NCBI GenBank assembly: GCA_002424525.1
Contig: DIKJ01000008.1
Location: 69,670 to 76,870, forward strand
DNA from: Bacteroidales bacterium UBA5621
GTDB taxonomy: Bacteria; Bacteroidota; Bacteroidia; Bacteroidales; VadinHA17
Reading direction: 5' to 3'
Length of the DNA: 7,201 nt
The position numbers and the translations under genes are program-made. Numbering within the stretch: position 1 is the first letter of the stretch; the number at the start of each line of letters is the position of its first letter. The notes beneath the pieces are model-generated. The model searched no databases. It saw only the letters and a list, made by a program, of their open reading frames with translations, and was not told the origin of the DNA. Below, piece by piece: positions 6,230 to 7,201 of the stretch.

Positions 6230-6230
<1 letters not shown>
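6209..6230 (-). terminator. Near-perfect palindrome at the eno stop codon, possible mRNA 3' hairpin
   Basis: The 22 bases form two 11-base arms with one mismatch, which is a G-U pair in eno-sense RNA. As RNA this is a 9-bp stem with an AATT loop, starting at the first base after the coding part of the stop codon is read. It is A+T-rich and lacks a following T-run, so classic intrinsic termination is doubtful. The TTATCAACA half differs from a DnaA box (TTATCCACA) at one base, but a single site proves nothing. Confidence 0.35.

Positions 6231-7201
<971 letters not shown>

Overview
The window looks like a chromosomal segment of a Bacteroidota bacterium, most likely from the order Bacteroidales. 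The partial enolase reads almost like a Bacteroides enolase. Shine-Dalgarno sites are mostly absent. Three perfect matches to the Bacteroidota -7 promoter element TAnnTTTG lie in non-coding DNA on the minus strand. The species cannot be named from this stretch.

Layout. Positions 1-100 are low-complexity DNA (a 7/14-bp tandem repeat, then a purine tract). Positions 101-2169 hold three minus-strand genes, in transcription order: a secreted protein with a tyrosine-rich YSPY repeat (2169-1405), a secreted conserved hypothetical (1357-509) and a small DUF4870-type membrane protein (457-101). The gaps are 47 and 51 bases, so they may form one envelope-related operon. A short AT-rich divergent control region (2170-2308) separates them from a plus-strand membrane-anchored hybrid histidine kinase/response regulator (2309-3664). 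Its phospho-acceptor His and its receiver domain look intact, but the ATP-binding domain has lost its recognisable motifs. Its 3' end overlaps by 33 bases the convergent 3' end of a long UbiD-family decarboxylase gene (5557-3632, minus). At the right edge is the enolase gene (minus, 5' end outside the window).

The most unusual stretch is the 672-base gap between eno and ubiD (5558-6229). I see no credible gene in it, but it is packed with inverted repeats from about 5608 to 6137. Read on the minus strand, several hairpins carry loops typical of stable RNA: two cUUCGg loops, a GCAA (GNRA) loop and a CUUG loop. A three-way junction of about 90 bases is also visible. An orphan TATCTTTG promoter element lies just upstream (6138-6145), and a second one, probably for ubiD, lies just downstream (5579-5586). 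The best reading is an undescribed structured RNA of about 500 nt, or one copy of a dispersed structured repeat family. The sequence alone cannot separate these.

How the genes relate: eno (glycolysis) and ubiD (prenylated-FMN-dependent decarboxylation, possibly in quinone synthesis) are housekeeping-type genes. The two-component protein and the envelope gene cluster are divergent neighbours, which makes a regulatory link possible but unproven.
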